Position numbers and translations under genes: made by a program
Shown: positions 19,033-27,827 of the stretch, piece by piece
Position numbering within the stretch: the first letter of the stretch is position 1
Layout: each line of letters opens with the position of its first letter
NCBI GenBank assembly: GCA_018240595.1
Contig: JAFEFL010000034.1
Coordinates: 1-64,000 of the forward strand
Direction: 5' to 3'
Origin: Pseudomonadota bacterium
GTDB lineage: Bacteria; Pseudomonadota; Alphaproteobacteria; Rhizobiales; Xanthobacteraceae
DNA: 64,000 nt
The notes under the pieces: generated by a model
Seen by the model: the letters and a program-made list of their open reading frames with translations, nothing else
Database searches by the model: none
What the model was told of the DNA's origin: nothing

Positions 19033-19863
19033 ATGGCGCAGCAGGACAACGCCCCGCATCGCGACGACGGCGTCGAGCCGATCTACCTGTCCGACCATGA
19101 CACGTACCGGAACGTCGATCTCGATCGCGGCAGCTGTCACGACTGGCAGGAGCGAAAGCCGGTCAGCCGTTTCGAGGTGTTCCAGGGGCGAACCGCCGCG
19201 TTCCTGATCTTCGGCCAGTCGAACGGCGCGAACTCCGGCGCCGAGTGCTATACGCCCAAGCATCGCGTCTTCAATTTCAATCTGTTCGACGGCCATTGTT
19301 ACGTAGCACAAGATCCGCTGCTCGGATGCACGGAATCGCGCGGTAATGTCATGACGCGCATGGCGGACATGGCAATCGAACGGGGGTTATTCGACAGTGT
19401 CCTGCTGGCACCGATCGGTGTCGGTGGCAGCCGGATCGAAGAATGGACGCCGGGCGGCGTCCGGCATCGCCGTCTGCAGGTTGCGATCGAACGCGCCCGC
19501 GAGCGGCAGATCACGTTCACGCATCTCCTCTGGCACCAGGGCGAGAGCAACGCGCGCGCCGACGGCAACGGCGAACGCTATGCCGCCTGCCTGCGGCAGA
19601 TCCACGCGTCGCTGCGCCGCTATGGCGTGGCAGCGCCGCTCTTCGTGGCGCAGGCGACGGTGTGCCGTTCGCCCCCGAATGAAGCGATCCGCGCCGCACA
19701 GCGCGCGGTGGTCGATCCCGCCCTCGGTATCGTCGCCGGTCCCGACACCGATACGATCGGTCCGGAGCACCGCTTTGACGAATGCCATATGACGGCGTCG
19801 GGCCTCGTCAGGCACGCCGAGTTGTGGACGAACGTGCTTTCCGACTACGAAGCTCGCGCCTGA
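19033..19863 (+). CDS. SGNH-type carbohydrate esterase (sialate O-acetylesterase-like)
   Basis: A 276-residue hydrolase of the GQSN/HQGES family, which removes acetyl groups from carbohydrates. The nucleophile Ser63 lies in FGQSNGANSG (60-69), the oxyanion/Asn block is WHQGESN (167-173), and the catalytic Asp249 and His252 lie in RFDECH. No signal peptide is evident. The same domain forms the C-terminus of the 1060-residue protein at 54620, with matching motifs (FGQSNAANSG, WHQGEAD, GPDTD, RFDRCH). Its 3' end overlaps the convergent 631-aa gene by 19 bases. Start ATG 19033 is chosen over a TTG at 18961. Confidence 0.82.
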   Translation: MAQQDNAPHRDDGVEPIYLSDHDTYRNVDLDRGSCHDWQERKPVSRFEVFQGRTAAFLIFGQSNGANSGAECYTPKHRVFNFNLFDGHCYVAQDPLLGCTESRGNVMTRMADMAIERGLFDSVLLAPIGVGGSRIEEWTPGGVRHRRLQVAIERARERQITFTHLLWHQGESNARADGNGERYAACLRQIHASLRRYGVAAPLFVAQATVCRSPPNEAIRAAQRAVVDPALGIVAGPDTDTIGPEHRFDECHMTASGLVRHAELWTNVLSDYEARA

Positions 19864-21740
19864 ACCGGCGCCTGGCCCTGCTCGCGCACCACCTTGCTCT
19901 CGAGAGCAAGGCTGGTCCAGGACGCGTGGTAAATCGAATCGTCCTTGCTGCCGACGTGATTTCCCAGCCGCACCCAGGGCGCCAGGCCGACGAGGACCAG
20001 CGCGGACCACAGATTGCGCATCATCGGCCGATTGGGAAACGACGTCGCGGCGCTCAGGAAAAGCCGCCGGAACAGCCCGGTCGTGAGCGAGCCGAAGAAG
20101 CGTATCCGGGAAATGTCGACGTCGGGCAAGGCGCTCTCACACAGGCCGAGATCCTTGTTCGAAATCGTCCGCTCGTTGCGGCGAATCACAAAGGCGACGA
20201 CTTCGCCGCCATTCTTCATCAACGGCCGAATGCGCTCGTAATACTCACGGTAGCTGGCAAAATCGTCGACCGATAGTTCGCACAGACAGGCATCGTAGGC
20301 TTCCGGCGTACGCAAGGCCTCTGTCGGCGATGAAAAGAACAGTGCTGCGGGGTCGACCCGGTCGCTGACTGCACGATAGAACAACGAGTCATGGGATGCG
20401 ATCCACAACACCTTGGCATCCTTTTCCCGCCAGCCGCGAATCTTGTCGGCCACCACGTTGATGTCGGCCCATAGCGGATGCTGACGCCGAACGAACGGAA
20501 CATGGCCGAACAGGTAGCGGTAAGCGAGCTTCATCGTCGACAGCGCGAAGCCGACCATTCCTCCTCGCTGCCGCGAGACCGGCGTGGTATGCGGAATGGT
20601 GATCGCGGCGTCGTCGACCTCGATCTCGTCGGCGAGCGGCGTCTCAGCAGCGTCGCGGTTGGCGCGCATGCGCTCTTTGGCGCCGTCGAACCATTCACCG
20701 AGCAAGCCGTGATTGATGTGCGGCTGCGGCTGGGGCGACAGGCGATTCATGATGGACGACAGATAGGCCTTCGACTCGGCGACGAAGGTCGAGATGTCCG
20801 GCAGGTCGGCCGAGTGGATCTTGAGGAGCTGCTGGCCGCAGTCGCGGTGCTCCTTGGTAGTCCACTTCGACAGATCCTTGGCGATATCGTTCACCGAAAT
20901 GGCGCCGAGCCGCACGAGATCCTCGCCTGTCGCGCGCTTCTGCGGCTCGAGCATGAAGAAATTGTCGGAGTCATCGATGAAGTGCTTCGGCAATGTCGGC
21001 GCCGCCTCCGGCACGAAGCCGTAGTCCCAAACCAAGGTCGGCTCGAGAATGACGCGTTCCGGGCGGATGGCGACGAGTGCGACCGGCCACTGATAGCCGA
21101 TCAGCGTGTGCTCGTCGACGTACCAGTAGAACTGGTCCATGCGCCATTGGTGGCACAGCCGCTGGTTCACCGTGCGCGCCTTGACCGTAATGTGCTTATG
21201 CTTGAGCGCCATCGCCGCCATCTCGCGCGCCGGCACGGCCAGCGCCGTCGACGTCTCATCGACGCGGGCTTCGAGTTGCGGCCAGACGTCTTCGAGAACG
21301 ACGCGGAAGCTCGGCGCATGGATGACCCGTTCGCCGCGCTTGATCAGCTCGGCGACGTGGCGGAGCGAGCCGTCGGAAATAATGAAGTCGGTGTTGAAAA
21401 ACAGCAGATTGGTCTCGGTCATCGCTTCGCCGAGATCGATGAACCCGCGGAACAGCGCGTAAGTCAGCACGACGCCGTAATCGCCGGGCAGATCGGTCAT
21501 CAGGTCGTCGATTGGAAACAACAGCGGCTTGCAGTATTGCGAGATATTCTTGAACGAGTCGGCGGCGCGGATTGTCTCGAACAGCCTCGTCTCGGTCACG
21601 ATGACGAATTCAAGATCGAAGTCCTCGGCAAATGCCGGGACGTTGCCGGGCGCCAGAAGCGCAGGAATAGTGATGGTAATCAGCTTCTGGGCGTAGACCT
21701 CGCCCCACATCGGAATGATCAGCCGGGCCTTCTGCTTCAT
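19845..21740 (-). CDS. Large glycosyltransferase-like protein of unknown function
   Basis: A 631-residue protein without a family I can name. The N-terminal third reads like a GT-A glycosyltransferase: strand-rich start (IIPMWGEVYAQKL), TIPALLAPGNVP, and a DxD-like FFNTDF at 115-119. The middle carries conserved WYVDEHTLIGYQ and VWDYGF. The C-terminal third has a Rossmann-like segment (KVLWIASHDSLFYRAV, then YDACLCELSVDDF) resembling a methyltransferase or sugar-binding fold without a clear SAM loop. It is co-linear with residues 15-760 of the 1060-residue protein at 54620. ATG 21740 has GAGGGGG upstream. It is the last gene of a minus-strand group with 21806 and 23061. Confidence 0.75.
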   Translation of the reverse strand: MKQKARLIIPMWGEVYAQKLITITIPALLAPGNVPAFAEDFDLEFVIVTETRLFETIRAADSFKNISQYCKPLLFPIDDLMTDLPGDYGVVLTYALFRGFIDLGEAMTETNLLFFNTDFIISDGSLRHVAELIKRGERVIHAPSFRVVLEDVWPQLEARVDETSTALAVPAREMAAMALKHKHITVKARTVNQRLCHQWRMDQFYWYVDEHTLIGYQWPVALVAIRPERVILEPTLVWDYGFVPEAAPTLPKHFIDDSDNFFMLEPQKRATGEDLVRLGAISVNDIAKDLSKWTTKEHRDCGQQLLKIHSADLPDISTFVAESKAYLSSIMNRLSPQPQPHINHGLLGEWFDGAKERMRANRDAAETPLADEIEVDDAAITIPHTTPVSRQRGGMVGFALSTMKLAYRYLFGHVPFVRRQHPLWADINVVADKIRGWREKDAKVLWIASHDSLFYRAVSDRVDPAALFFSSPTEALRTPEAYDACLCELSVDDFASYREYYERIRPLMKNGGEVVAFVIRRNERTISNKDLGLCESALPDVDISRIRFFGSLTTGLFRRLFLSAATSFPNRPMMRNLWSALVLVGLAPWVRLGNHVGSKDDSIYHASWTSLALESKVVREQGQAPVQARAS

Positions 21741-21805
21741 AGTCCCCCTCAGACCGTGGTCTTGCGGCCGAAAAGTCCGCTGCAACCTGGGCGGTTCCGG
21801 GCCCC

Positions 21806-23014
21806 TTATAGTGACGCCGGTGTGAGCCGTGAAGCGATTCCCGTCTCAATCCGTACGGTGAGGTTCCCGAAGGCCCTGGTGATCTCTGCCGCCGTATCGT
21901 CGTGCCAAATCAGGTCCTGGGTCGCCGTTGCAAATGGCAAAGATTCGCCCGGGACGAAGCCTAGTTCACGAAAGTACTCCAGCGAGGTTTGCGGGACGTT
22001 AGGGACCGCCATCTTGAAGGTGGCGTAATGGGTCTTGGCATTGAGCCAGCATAAGCCCATCGGTCCCGTGTTCACGCCAAGGTTGACGAAGGCGCGCTCG
22101 TACAGCGCCATCCGCAGGCCGACATTCCAAGCCGCTTCGGGGAAAGAGACGAACTCGCTCAGTGCCTCGCTGCTGCGCGTCAGGGTCTGGCCGGTATCAG
22201 GGATGAAGATGGGAAGATAGGTTTCAGGATCGAGGCTTCGCGCAAAGGCCATCCACGCCTGGACGTCGCTATTCCGTCCGGTCATGTAGTCGTAATAGCG
22301 CAGCGTGATCACGACGAGGCGCCGGGGCCCGGCCACCGCAGCGATCCATCGGTCGATCTCATCGAGCCGCTCCTGCGTGGCCCGCAGGGCGCCGACCGTG
22401 CGGTCACCGCCGCGCGCCGCCGCGAAAGCATCCGCCGGTCCCGGATAGACCGGCAACGAGGGTTCGTAGTCGAACGGATAGACATGAGGAGCCACGCGGC
22501 GGAGGAACGCGGCTTGCTCCCGTGACGAGGCATTGGTGACGCCGGTGCAGGACGGCAGCATGGGGCATGAGGCCATGAGAACGTTATAGACGCGCTCGCG
22601 GCGCGCCGCCGCGCCGATCTTGGCTTCGTAGTCCTCGCCTTCTCGTCGCACGCCCTGGTGTCCTCCGGGCACGATCACGACGTGCACCTCGGCCAGGCCC
22701 AGCCGCTTGCGGCACAGTTCGGCACCGGCGAGAAACCACAAAAAGTCGAAGGTCACCGGCGCGACCTTGAGGTCATAGAAGGCGTACAGGGTATCGCTCG
22801 CCAGCGATGCTTGGCCGACCGATGAGCGCGACAACGAACGTGGGACGGCGTTGACCACCCCCAAGAGCCGGCGGGCCAAAGCGTGCATGAATTTCCCGGG
22901 GCCGGTGGTCGGCAAACTGACTTCGGAAGCGAGCCGCTTGCCGATCCAGCCGGCGCCTTGCGTGCGAAGTCGATAGACCGCCCGGGACAGCCCTCGCTTC
23001 GGCTCAGAACTCAC
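21806..23014 (-). CDS. Uncharacterised protein, possible GT-B-like glycosyltransferase
   Basis: A 402-residue soluble protein I cannot assign to a family. The centre contains VVITLRYYDYMTGRNSD and YLPIFIPDTGQ, and the C-terminal half has ERAFVNLGVNTGPMGLCWLN, which resembles the C-terminal nucleotide-sugar domain of GT-B enzymes (a small G-P-rich loop after a hydrophobic strand). Start GTG 23014 has AGGAG eight bases upstream. It lies between the radical SAM gene and the 631-aa gene on the same strand, with gaps of 46 and 65 bases, so it is probably part of the same unit. Confidence 0.65.
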   Translation of the reverse strand: MSSEPKRGLSRAVYRLRTQGAGWIGKRLASEVSLPTTGPGKFMHALARRLLGVVNAVPRSLSRSSVGQASLASDTLYAFYDLKVAPVTFDFLWFLAGAELCRKRLGLAEVHVVIVPGGHQGVRREGEDYEAKIGAAARRERVYNVLMASCPMLPSCTGVTNASSREQAAFLRRVAPHVYPFDYEPSLPVYPGPADAFAAARGGDRTVGALRATQERLDEIDRWIAAVAGPRRLVVITLRYYDYMTGRNSDVQAWMAFARSLDPETYLPIFIPDTGQTLTRSSEALSEFVSFPEAAWNVGLRMALYERAFVNLGVNTGPMGLCWLNAKTHYATFKMAVPNVPQTSLEYFRELGFVPGESLPFATATQDLIWHDDTAAEITRAFGNLTVRIETGIASRLTPASL

Positions 23015-23060
23015 TTCTGGCTCCTGTCGGCCCTGCCTGCAGAGCCCGGACGAATCCGGA

Positions 23061-24140
23061 CTAGGCCAGTTCCGCGTCGGCGAGGGTCTTGCGCTGCGCC
23101 TGAGCCTTCACCTCTTCCGGCGGCGGCTTGTGGCCACCCAAGAGGTTACCCTGCCAGCTCGAAAGCCTGTTGATCAGGTTGTAGTAGGTGTATTCCGGCG
23201 AGCGGCGGATCAGCAGACCGTCCTTGACCTCTTCCGAGTACTCGTACTGCGCCCAGCCGTTGCAGCCCGCGCAGAACGGGACTTTGTCCCACTGCTCCGT
23301 CTCGTGATAATAGCGCGCCTTGGCGAACTCTTCGCCATGCCAGACGTCGGCGACGCTGGTCTTGAACACGTTACCCATATCGGTGGCACGCACGCCGTCG
23401 AGACAGCACAGCCGCACGCTGCCGTCGTTGTGGACCGGCATCGTCTTATAGATGACGCCGCACGGAACGCGCTTCGGCGGCTCGACCATGTCCGGGAACG
23501 TGCCGTTCTCGAACACGATGCCCATGCGGACGACGTCGACGACACCGATCCAGCGATCGACGAACGCCTGCTCTTCGTGACGGTTCGAATCCTGGATGGT
23601 GAAAGATACGCCGATGCGCGGCAGGTCGCGGTCGCCGCGCACGCGCAGCATACGGAACACCGCAGCTTCGATCTTGGCAAGTTTGTCGACGCCGCGAACC
23701 TGCTTGAGCGTTTCAGGTGTCGTCGAGTCGAGGCTGAACATGATCGAGTCGACCTTGATCTGGCAGAAGAACTCCGCGAGATCCTCAGTCAGCGTCAGGC
23801 CATTGGTATTTAGCGCGAGCGCGATGCCGCGCTGCTTCATGTCGCCGAACACCTCGCGCAGTTTCGGGATGAGCAATGGCTCGCCATAAATGCTCGGCGC
23901 CACCATCGGCTGAACCTTGGTGAATTGATCGAGCATGCGGCGCGAGGCATCGACGTCCATGATGCCTTCGACCGAGCCAATCTGCCCGTCATCTTCCAGT
24001 CCCCAGACCGGACACATGTGGCAGCGCAAATTGCAGCGGGTCGCGTAGTCGATCAGGAGGCGCTCGGGCATCTCCGAAACCGGAAGTGGCTTCCAGTTGT
24101 AGGAAGGATCAACCCACTCTGCTTTCGACCAGTCTCGCAT
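23061..24140 (-). CDS. Radical SAM protein with SPASM domain
   Basis: A 359-residue radical SAM enzyme. The 4Fe-4S/SAM motif CxxxCxxC is at Cys36, Cys40 and Cys43 (CNLRCHMC). Later motifs include APSIYGEPLL, LALNTNGL and VDSIMFSLDS. The C-terminal SPASM region carries further cysteines (VPCGVIY, LCCLDG, FCAGCNGW) for auxiliary clusters, and WHGEEF typical of SPASM proteins. It leads a minus-strand group with 21806 and 19845. Such proteins in glycan loci may oxidise, epimerise or dehydrate sugars; the substrate is unknown. No peptide precursor gene is visible nearby, which argues against RiPP maturation. Confidence 0.87.
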   Translation of the reverse strand: MRDWSKAEWVDPSYNWKPLPVSEMPERLLIDYATRCNLRCHMCPVWGLEDDGQIGSVEGIMDVDASRRMLDQFTKVQPMVAPSIYGEPLLIPKLREVFGDMKQRGIALALNTNGLTLTEDLAEFFCQIKVDSIMFSLDSTTPETLKQVRGVDKLAKIEAAVFRMLRVRGDRDLPRIGVSFTIQDSNRHEEQAFVDRWIGVVDVVRMGIVFENGTFPDMVEPPKRVPCGVIYKTMPVHNDGSVRLCCLDGVRATDMGNVFKTSVADVWHGEEFAKARYYHETEQWDKVPFCAGCNGWAQYEYSEEVKDGLLIRRSPEYTYYNLINRLSSWQGNLLGGHKPPPEEVKAQAQRKTLADAELA

Positions 24141-24293
24141 GCTAAGACCTTCTGATTCCGGGCGAATTTCGGTTCGATGCGGCTATTTCGCGCCTGCACA
24201 CTAGTCAAGTTACCCTTATCTAATTAATACTACGAAAGCAAGGGTTTACAGCCAGCGGTGGCATCTCGCTCCGTCCCTCCACTGATCTTTATT
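24141..24293. promoter_or_regulatory. AT-rich divergent promoter region
   Basis: This gap between the divergent radical SAM and Nudix genes is the most AT-rich patch nearby (around 24210-24240). On the minus strand CTTGACT at 24209-24203 is a good alphaproteobacterial -35 element, with a poor -10 (TAGCCG) 17 bases on. No palindrome is evident. Confidence 0.3.
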
Positions 24294-24761
24294 ATGATAA
24301 TTGACGGCCATTTCCTGACCTCCCGCACGCCGCTGGGTGCGAGCGACGCAGCGGCGGCTATCATCGTCACCGAGGATGGCCGTTACCTCCTGCAACTGCG
24401 GGACGACATTCCGCCAATCTGGTACCCCGGCCATTGGGGCCTGTTCGGAGGTGCGGTTGATCCCGGCGAAGACGAGATTCAGGCGTTGCGGCGGGAACTG
24501 CGCGAGGAACTGGAACTTCACAGTGCCGAACCGATCCGGTTTGTCGGATTCGACTTCGACCTCAAGCCGACGGGCTTGCAGCGGTACTTCCGAAACTATT
24601 ACGAAGTGCGCGTCAGCAACGCCGTGCTCGACCGCCTCGTCCTGCACGAAGGCACCGAGATGCGCACGTTCACCGGCGACGAGGCGCTGTCGCTGCCGCG
24701 GCTGGTTCCTTACGACGCCTTCGCGCTGTTTCTTCACCACCAGCGCGCGCGCCTTGGTTGA
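24294..24761 (+). CDS. Nudix hydrolase
   Basis: A 155-residue Nudix hydrolase. The Nudix box runs from about residue 52: GGAVDPGEDEIQALRRELRE then ELEL, with the metal-binding REL-EE glutamates intact. The phrase WYPGHWGLFGGAVDPGE resembles GDP-mannose mannosyl hydrolases and other sugar-nucleotide Nudix enzymes, but the substrate cannot be fixed. ATG 24294 is preferred; a GTG at 24258 would add twelve residues of unlikely sequence. It is isolated, convergent with the aminotransferase gene 15 bases away. Confidence 0.85.
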   Translation: MIIDGHFLTSRTPLGASDAAAAIIVTEDGRYLLQLRDDIPPIWYPGHWGLFGGAVDPGEDEIQALRRELREELELHSAEPIRFVGFDFDLKPTGLQRYFRNYYEVRVSNAVLDRLVLHEGTEMRTFTGDEALSLPRLVPYDAFALFLHHQRARLG

Positions 24762-24776
24762 AACGGCGCCGCAGCC

Positions 24777-26018
24777 TCAGCCCTTCTTGAAGTGCTTCTC
24801 GACCTTGGAGATCGCCTTCGCCACGTCCCTGGATTCCTGCTCGGTATAGTTTTCGTTCAGGTAGAGATTGAACGACGTGTCGCGGATCGCGCGCGCATTC
24901 GGCGGATCGAATGTGTCGGCAAGGTACGGCTGGATATAGGGCCAGTCCCGCACGAGATACTTGTAATCCGTGTTGAGGTCGATGCCCTCGGCACGAACTG
25001 CCTCAGCGAACTGCGTCTTGGTACAGGTGATGGCGTCGCGATCGACGATCACCGGATAGTAGAACGGCGAGTCAGTCGGCGAAAAGCGATAGGCCGAGCA
25101 AACCTCCGACATGTCCCAGAGCCTGGCGACGAAGTCGGAAATGAAAGCCAAGCGATTGATGATCGTCCTGTTGAGGCGAAGCAGCGAGGCATAGCCGATC
25201 GCGCAGGAAATCTCGTCGGTGTGGTGATTGAGCGCCGGGAACAGATACGTCGCCGGATTGCGATCATCGAAATCGTCACGCCAGCGGGGCTTGCCGCGAT
25301 CCGAGTAGGCCGCAGCCTTGTGCGCGAGATCGGTATTGCGCGTAAACACCACGCCGCCCGAAGGCCCCGTCGAATGCGCCTTGCGGTACATCGTTGAGAA
25401 AGCCGCAATGTCGCCGAAGGTGCCGACCGCCCGGCCGTGCAGCTTGGCGAAATGTGCCTGCGAGCAGTCTTCCAGAATCTTGATGCCGTTGGCGCGCGCC
25501 GCGTCGACGATCTTGTCGATCTCAACTGCCTGGCCGGCGGCGTGCACCACCACCGCGCCGCTCACGTTCGGCCCGACGCGTTCGAGAAACTGCTGCAGCC
25601 CGACATTGTAGCTGCCCGGCATGCTGTCCATCAGCTTCGGCTTGAGGCCGTTGAGCGTGATGGCCGCCAGCGTGCCGGGATCGGTGATCGGAGAGACGAG
25701 GACTTCGCTGCCCTTCGGCAACTCAAGGGCGGCGAGCGCCACGAACAGCGCCGAAGTCCCGGTAGCGACCGCGTCGGCATAGCCGCCGCCCATCATGTCG
25801 ACAAAGGTCTCGGTGTAGAGGCTCTCAAACGGGCCCTGATATCCCGGATCGACCTTGCGATCGCGATAGTAGGTCAGGACCTGCTGGACCATACGGGTCT
25901 CGTCGTCGCCCAGCGCGAGCCGCGGCGGCATCGGGGCCTTCCGCACTTTTTCCCCGCCGTTGATCGCCAACGGGGCTAGCTTGGCCGGTCGCGTAACCTG
26001 CGGTGCTGTTTCGCTCAT
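24777..26018 (-). CDS. DegT/DnrJ/EryC1/StrS-family PLP aminotransferase
   Basis: A 413-residue sugar aminotransferase that would place an amino group on a keto-sugar (nucleotide-linked or free). LAINGGEKVRKAPMP at the N-terminus resembles scyllo-inosose and secondary-metabolism members. GTSALFVAL binds PLP phosphate, Asp184 in LEDCSQAH contacts the pyridine nitrogen, and Lys213 in FSTMYRKAHSTGPSGG is the likely Schiff-base lysine. It is the last gene of the eleven-gene operon, overlapping the transketolase C-subunit by four bases (ATGA). Its terminal position and the pathway content suggest amination of a higher-carbon or keto-sugar product. Confidence 0.88.
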   Translation of the reverse strand: MSETAPQVTRPAKLAPLAINGGEKVRKAPMPPRLALGDDETRMVQQVLTYYRDRKVDPGYQGPFESLYTETFVDMMGGGYADAVATGTSALFVALAALELPKGSEVLVSPITDPGTLAAITLNGLKPKLMDSMPGSYNVGLQQFLERVGPNVSGAVVVHAAGQAVEIDKIVDAARANGIKILEDCSQAHFAKLHGRAVGTFGDIAAFSTMYRKAHSTGPSGGVVFTRNTDLAHKAAAYSDRGKPRWRDDFDDRNPATYLFPALNHHTDEISCAIGYASLLRLNRTIINRLAFISDFVARLWDMSEVCSAYRFSPTDSPFYYPVIVDRDAITCTKTQFAEAVRAEGIDLNTDYKYLVRDWPYIQPYLADTFDPPNARAIRDTSFNLYLNENYTEQESRDVAKAISKVEKHFKKG

Positions 26019-26935
26019 GTTGCCCCCACCTTTGCCGAGATCAAGCCAAGATCCAGACCGTGCGCAGCCAGCAGATCGTCATGGCTGCCGTAGTTATGGA
26101 TGAAGGCATCCTGCAGCGTGAACGTATCGAGCCGGCACTTCGCCTGGCTGTCCCAAGCGATCTGCTTGGTCTGCGGCGCAAGGCCACCCTGAGGCGCATG
26201 TTCTTCGATAACGATGACGTGTTTGTGCTTGTGCAGCGCTTCCTCGATGCCGTTCCGGTCGAGCGGCTTGAGCGTGTGGCACGACACAACCGACACCGAC
26301 TTGCCCTTGGCCTCGAGTTGCTCGGCAAGCTTCATCGCCTTCTGCATGATCACGCCATAGGTGAGGATGCAGACATCGGTACCGCGCTTGATGTAGCGCA
26401 GTTTGCCGAACTGCCATGGATCCACCGCCTTGTCGGTGAAGGTTGGCTCGCCGGCCTTGCCTAGGCGCAGGTAGATTGGCCCGATCTTTTGCGTGGCGCA
26501 GTAGCGCGTCGCTTCGGTGCATTCGGCCGGATCGCAGGGCGAGATGATCTGCATGTTCGGGATCGCCCCGGCGACCGCGATATCTTCCTGCGTGTGGTGC
26601 GTGCCACCGAGTGTCGAGTAGATGACGCCGGCGCCCATGCCGACCACTGTCACCGGCAAGTTCTGGTAGCACAGGTCGTCGCGCACCATTTCGAACGGGC
26701 GGTAGAGCGAGAACGTCGCGATCGTATAGGCGAAGGGCTGGCAGCCCTTGAGCGCGAGACCGGCGCAGATGCCGATCATGCTCTGTTCGGCGACGCCGAC
26801 ATTGATGAAACGCTCGGGAAACTCCTGGCTGAACTTCGCCATGCTGCCGGCCGGCGAGATGTCGGCGACAACGACATAGACGTCGGGGTTTTCGGTAGCC
26901 GACTTGTAGAGCGTCTCTGCGAAAGTGTTTCTCAT
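26015..26935 (-). CDS. Transketolase-like protein, C-terminal (pyrimidine-binding) subunit
   Basis: A 306-residue protein matching the central and C-terminal domains of transketolase/DXP-synthase-like enzymes. DISPAGSMAKFSQEFPERFINVGVAEQSMIG carries the conserved Glu of the pyrimidine domain, and TYGVIMQKAMKLAEQLEAKG marks the C-terminal domain. It pairs with the N-terminal subunit encoded immediately upstream; the genes overlap by four bases. Together they would transfer a two-carbon ketol unit using thiamine diphosphate. Location inside a sugar-nucleotide operon suggests a dedicated biosynthetic role rather than the pentose phosphate pathway. Confidence 0.88.
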   Translation of the reverse strand: MRNTFAETLYKSATENPDVYVVVADISPAGSMAKFSQEFPERFINVGVAEQSMIGICAGLALKGCQPFAYTIATFSLYRPFEMVRDDLCYQNLPVTVVGMGAGVIYSTLGGTHHTQEDIAVAGAIPNMQIISPCDPAECTEATRYCATQKIGPIYLRLGKAGEPTFTDKAVDPWQFGKLRYIKRGTDVCILTYGVIMQKAMKLAEQLEAKGKSVSVVSCHTLKPLDRNGIEEALHKHKHVIVIEEHAPQGGLAPQTKQIAWDSQAKCRLDTFTLQDAFIHNYGSHDDLLAAHGLDLGLISAKVGAT

Positions 26936-27765
26936 CCCGCGGCCTTTTCCAGTTCGGCAACGCCCTGCTTGTATTCCTGCGGATTTGGCGAGCGGTAGTG
27001 CCAGATCGGCACGTTCTCCATGTAACTGATGCCCTTGCCCTTCACGGTCTTGGCCACCACCATCAGCGGCTTGTCACCGCGGCGCGACGTCACGGCCTGG
27101 AAGATGGCGCTCGAATCGTGGCCATCGACCTCGGCAGTTTCCCAGCCGAAGGCGCGATACTTTTCGGCGACCGGATAGAACGACGGATGTGTATGCGACG
27201 TCCGGCCCAGACTCTGGAAATCGTTGTTGTCGATGAAGGCAACGAGGTTCGAGCAGCCGAGCGAGGACGCCATCATCGTAGCCTCCCAAGTCGAGCCTTC
27301 CTGCACCTCGCCGTCGCTGAGCACAACATAGATGGTGCCGTTGGTCTTGCGGCCCTTTTCCGCCAGCGCCATGCCGACCGCCATCGACAAGCCGTGACCG
27401 AGCGAACCGGTCGAGGCCTCGATGCCGGGATTGCCGTAATCGGGATGGCAGCCCAGGATGCCGTTCGGCTTGCAGTACAGATCCATGTCCTGGCGGGTCA
27501 GGATGCCAAGGTCTTCGAGGATAGCATACTGGATCATGCACCCGTGGCCCTTCGACATCACGAACGTGTCGGGCGACTTGCCGGCAGCATCGCGGCGCAT
27601 CAGGCCGTAATAAACACAATCGACGATCTCGGTGCACGAATAGGCCGAGCCGATATGCAGGGCCTGCACCTGCTGCGAGATGTCGAGGATGCGCTTGCGG
27701 AACTTCAGACAGCGATCGCGTGCCTGATCGGCATCGAAAAAGTTACGGGGAGCCATCGTATTCAT
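26932..27765 (-). CDS. Transketolase-like protein, N-terminal (thiamine diphosphate-binding) subunit
   Basis: A 277-residue protein equal to the first domain of transketolase. HIGSAYSCTEIVDCVYYGLMR and MSKGHGCMIQYA match the family, SLGHGLSMAVGMALAEK is the phosphate-binding stretch, and the Mg/ThDP motif SDGEVQEGSTWEA ends at the NND about 30 residues on. It overlaps the C-subunit gene by four bases. Upstream is a 62-base gap to the methyltransferase gene. The split architecture is known in archaea and in some secondary-metabolite clusters. Confidence 0.9.
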   Translation of the reverse strand: MNTMAPRNFFDADQARDRCLKFRKRILDISQQVQALHIGSAYSCTEIVDCVYYGLMRRDAAGKSPDTFVMSKGHGCMIQYAILEDLGILTRQDMDLYCKPNGILGCHPDYGNPGIEASTGSLGHGLSMAVGMALAEKGRKTNGTIYVVLSDGEVQEGSTWEATMMASSLGCSNLVAFIDNNDFQSLGRTSHTHPSFYPVAEKYRAFGWETAEVDGHDSSAIFQAVTSRRGDKPLMVVAKTVKGKGISYMENVPIWHYRSPNPQEYKQGVAELEKAAG

Positions 27766-27827
27766 GATTGAACCTGGTTCGCTGCAAGCGGGTCGCGAAA
27801 GCCTGAAAACTCGCCACTTTTAGGGAT

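Noticed and set aside
20478..22028. 516-codon plus-strand open frame
   Set aside because: Lies antisense to the 631-aa gene and the 402-aa gene; the translation is Arg/Gly/Asp-rich with no motifs, as expected for a GC-rich antisense frame.
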